Shown here one piece after another: positions 63,466 through 64,000 of a stretch of 64,000 bases of DNA. A model generated the notes under the pieces. It had not been told where the DNA came from. It was given only the letters and a program-made list of their open reading frames with translations, and did not search any database. This DNA comes from Ectorhizobium quercum. GTDB taxonomy: Bacteria; Pseudomonadota; Alphaproteobacteria; Rhizobiales; Rhizobiaceae. The stretch covers positions 124,001-188,000 of the forward strand of contig NZ_JANFPI010000005.1 in NCBI RefSeq assembly GCF_026552795.1. The letters are read 5' to 3'. How positions within the stretch are numbered: position 1 is the first letter of the stretch; each line of letters starts with the position of its first letter. Made by a program: the position numbers and the translations under genes.

Positions 63466-64000
63466 CTACGACGTCAGCAGGGTCAGTGCCGCGGAGGAAA
63501 CGGTGTTATTGGCCGCATCGTAGAGGGCCGTGTAGCGCTGGACCAGCGTGCGCACGTAATCCGGATCGCCCAGCCGCTTCACGTCGACCATCCTCTCGAC
63601 CATCTCCTTCTGGCGATCCACGTCCATGCTGGAGAAATAGTCGGACAGGCTGAAGGCCGTGGTGAAGAACTGCGTCAGCGCGGTGTCGGCGAGGAAGTTG
63701 TAGGCGGTGGTGATGTCCGGCGCCTTGCGCTGGAAATAGAGCGCCAGGCGCACGCCCTCGGAGGCATTGCCTTCGTTCTCCTCCAGCGTCTGGCGGACAT
63801 AGAGGTTGATGGTCTCGATCACGTCTCCGCGCTGCTGCACGGTGCCGATGACGTCCTTGTCCTGAGTGAGATTGCCCTCGCTGTCGAAGTTGAACGAGGC
63901 GACCAGCTCCGCCAGTTCCCTGTTGTCCTGCTGGTTCACGAAACTCTTCGGATCGGACAGATCCGACAGGAACATCTTCTTCAGATCGGCGGTCGTGACC
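63466..64000 (-). CDS. DUF1217 flagellar-locus protein (5' end beyond window)
   Basis: The visible 177 codons are in frame to the edge, with no start needed inside, so the gene continues to the right. Conserved DUF1217 blocks include SDLSDPKSFVNQQDN, RQTLEENEGNASEGVRLALYF, LADTALTQFFTTAF and LGDPDYVRTLVQRY. The family is found in rhizobial flagellar gene clusters, with unknown function. The start and remaining N-terminal part cannot be seen. Confidence 0.8.
   Translation of the reverse strand, partial: VTTADLKKMFLSDLSDPKSFVNQQDNRELAELVASFNFDSEGNLTQDKDVIGTVQQRGDVIETINLYVRQTLEENEGNASEGVRLALYFQRKAPDITTAYNFLADTALTQFFTTAFSLSDYFSSMDVDRQKEMVERMVDVKRLGDPDYVRTLVQRYTALYDAANNTVSSAALTLLTS

Overview
The window reads as chromosomal DNA of an alphaproteobacterium of the order Hyphomicrobiales, most likely a Rhizobiaceae member (Rhizobium/Sinorhizobium/Shinella-like). 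The evidence is high GC, a CcrM-type GANTC methyltransferase, and several families typical of this order: BA14K, IalB, DUF1344, DUF1217, CsbD, YqgE, a RibB with a dead GTP-cyclohydrolase domain, and BioMNY. Hairpin-rich intergenic repeats of rhizobial type are also present. The genus is inference only. No tRNA, rRNA, CRISPR array or complete mobile element was seen.

Layout. 0-7 kb: a DUF721/DciA-like gene diverges from mutY, which is coupled to a HAD phosphatase. An AT-richer acyltransferase/SGNH gene, ccrM and a second HAD hydrolase follow. 7.2-8.7 kb: a lone AT-rich gene encodes an ABC-type ATPase fused to a TOPRIM nuclease (OLD-like), which is the best anti-phage or mobile candidate in the window. 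8.7-11.2 kb: soxR diverges from an MFS exporter across a near-canonical SoxR promoter; a lipoprotein gene follows. 11.3-17.7 kb: thrC, an M16 peptidase, a GNAT acetyltransferase and a membrane PAS-GGDEF-EAL protein are chained by overlapping codons. 17.8-24.6 kb: mostly housekeeping (zinc metallopeptidase, CsbD, YqgE, a DsbD-alpha-like protein, a one-Cys peroxiredoxin, a Dabb protein, rnhA, thrB, ispH). 24.7-33.1 kb: IalB, TldD, VOC, MazG-like, TauE, PdxH, a 17-kDa-antigen-like lipoprotein, DnaJ, FabI, a histidine phosphatase and DUF1344.

33.3-42.2 kb: a CHASE-like/PAS/GGDEF/EAL protein, aroC and ribB, a YcaQ-like crosslink glycosylase, and the biotin ECF transporter operon bioMNY. 42.4-51.8 kb: a thioesterase, a deacetylase coupled to xseB, a TAXI-TRAP transporter operon with DUF1850, pirin, dxs and a diguanylate cyclase. 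51.9-64 kb: a methyl-accepting chemotaxis protein with a CheR/CheB-type tail, tlyA with an rRNA (uracil) methyltransferase, an enoyl-CoA hydratase, BA14K, Sua5, a D-2-hydroxyacid dehydrogenase, a short ModE-like regulator convergent with modABC, and the end of a DUF1217 flagellar-type gene.

Themes: two threonine-pathway genes (thrC, thrB) lie about 10 kb apart. Three c-di-GMP proteins with different catalytic and I-site states, together with a chemoreceptor and a flagellar-type gene, point to motility/sessility control. Three families of dispersed palindromic repeats occupy the intergenic space. Many gene pairs overlap by ATGA, TGATG or GTGA, which indicates translational coupling.
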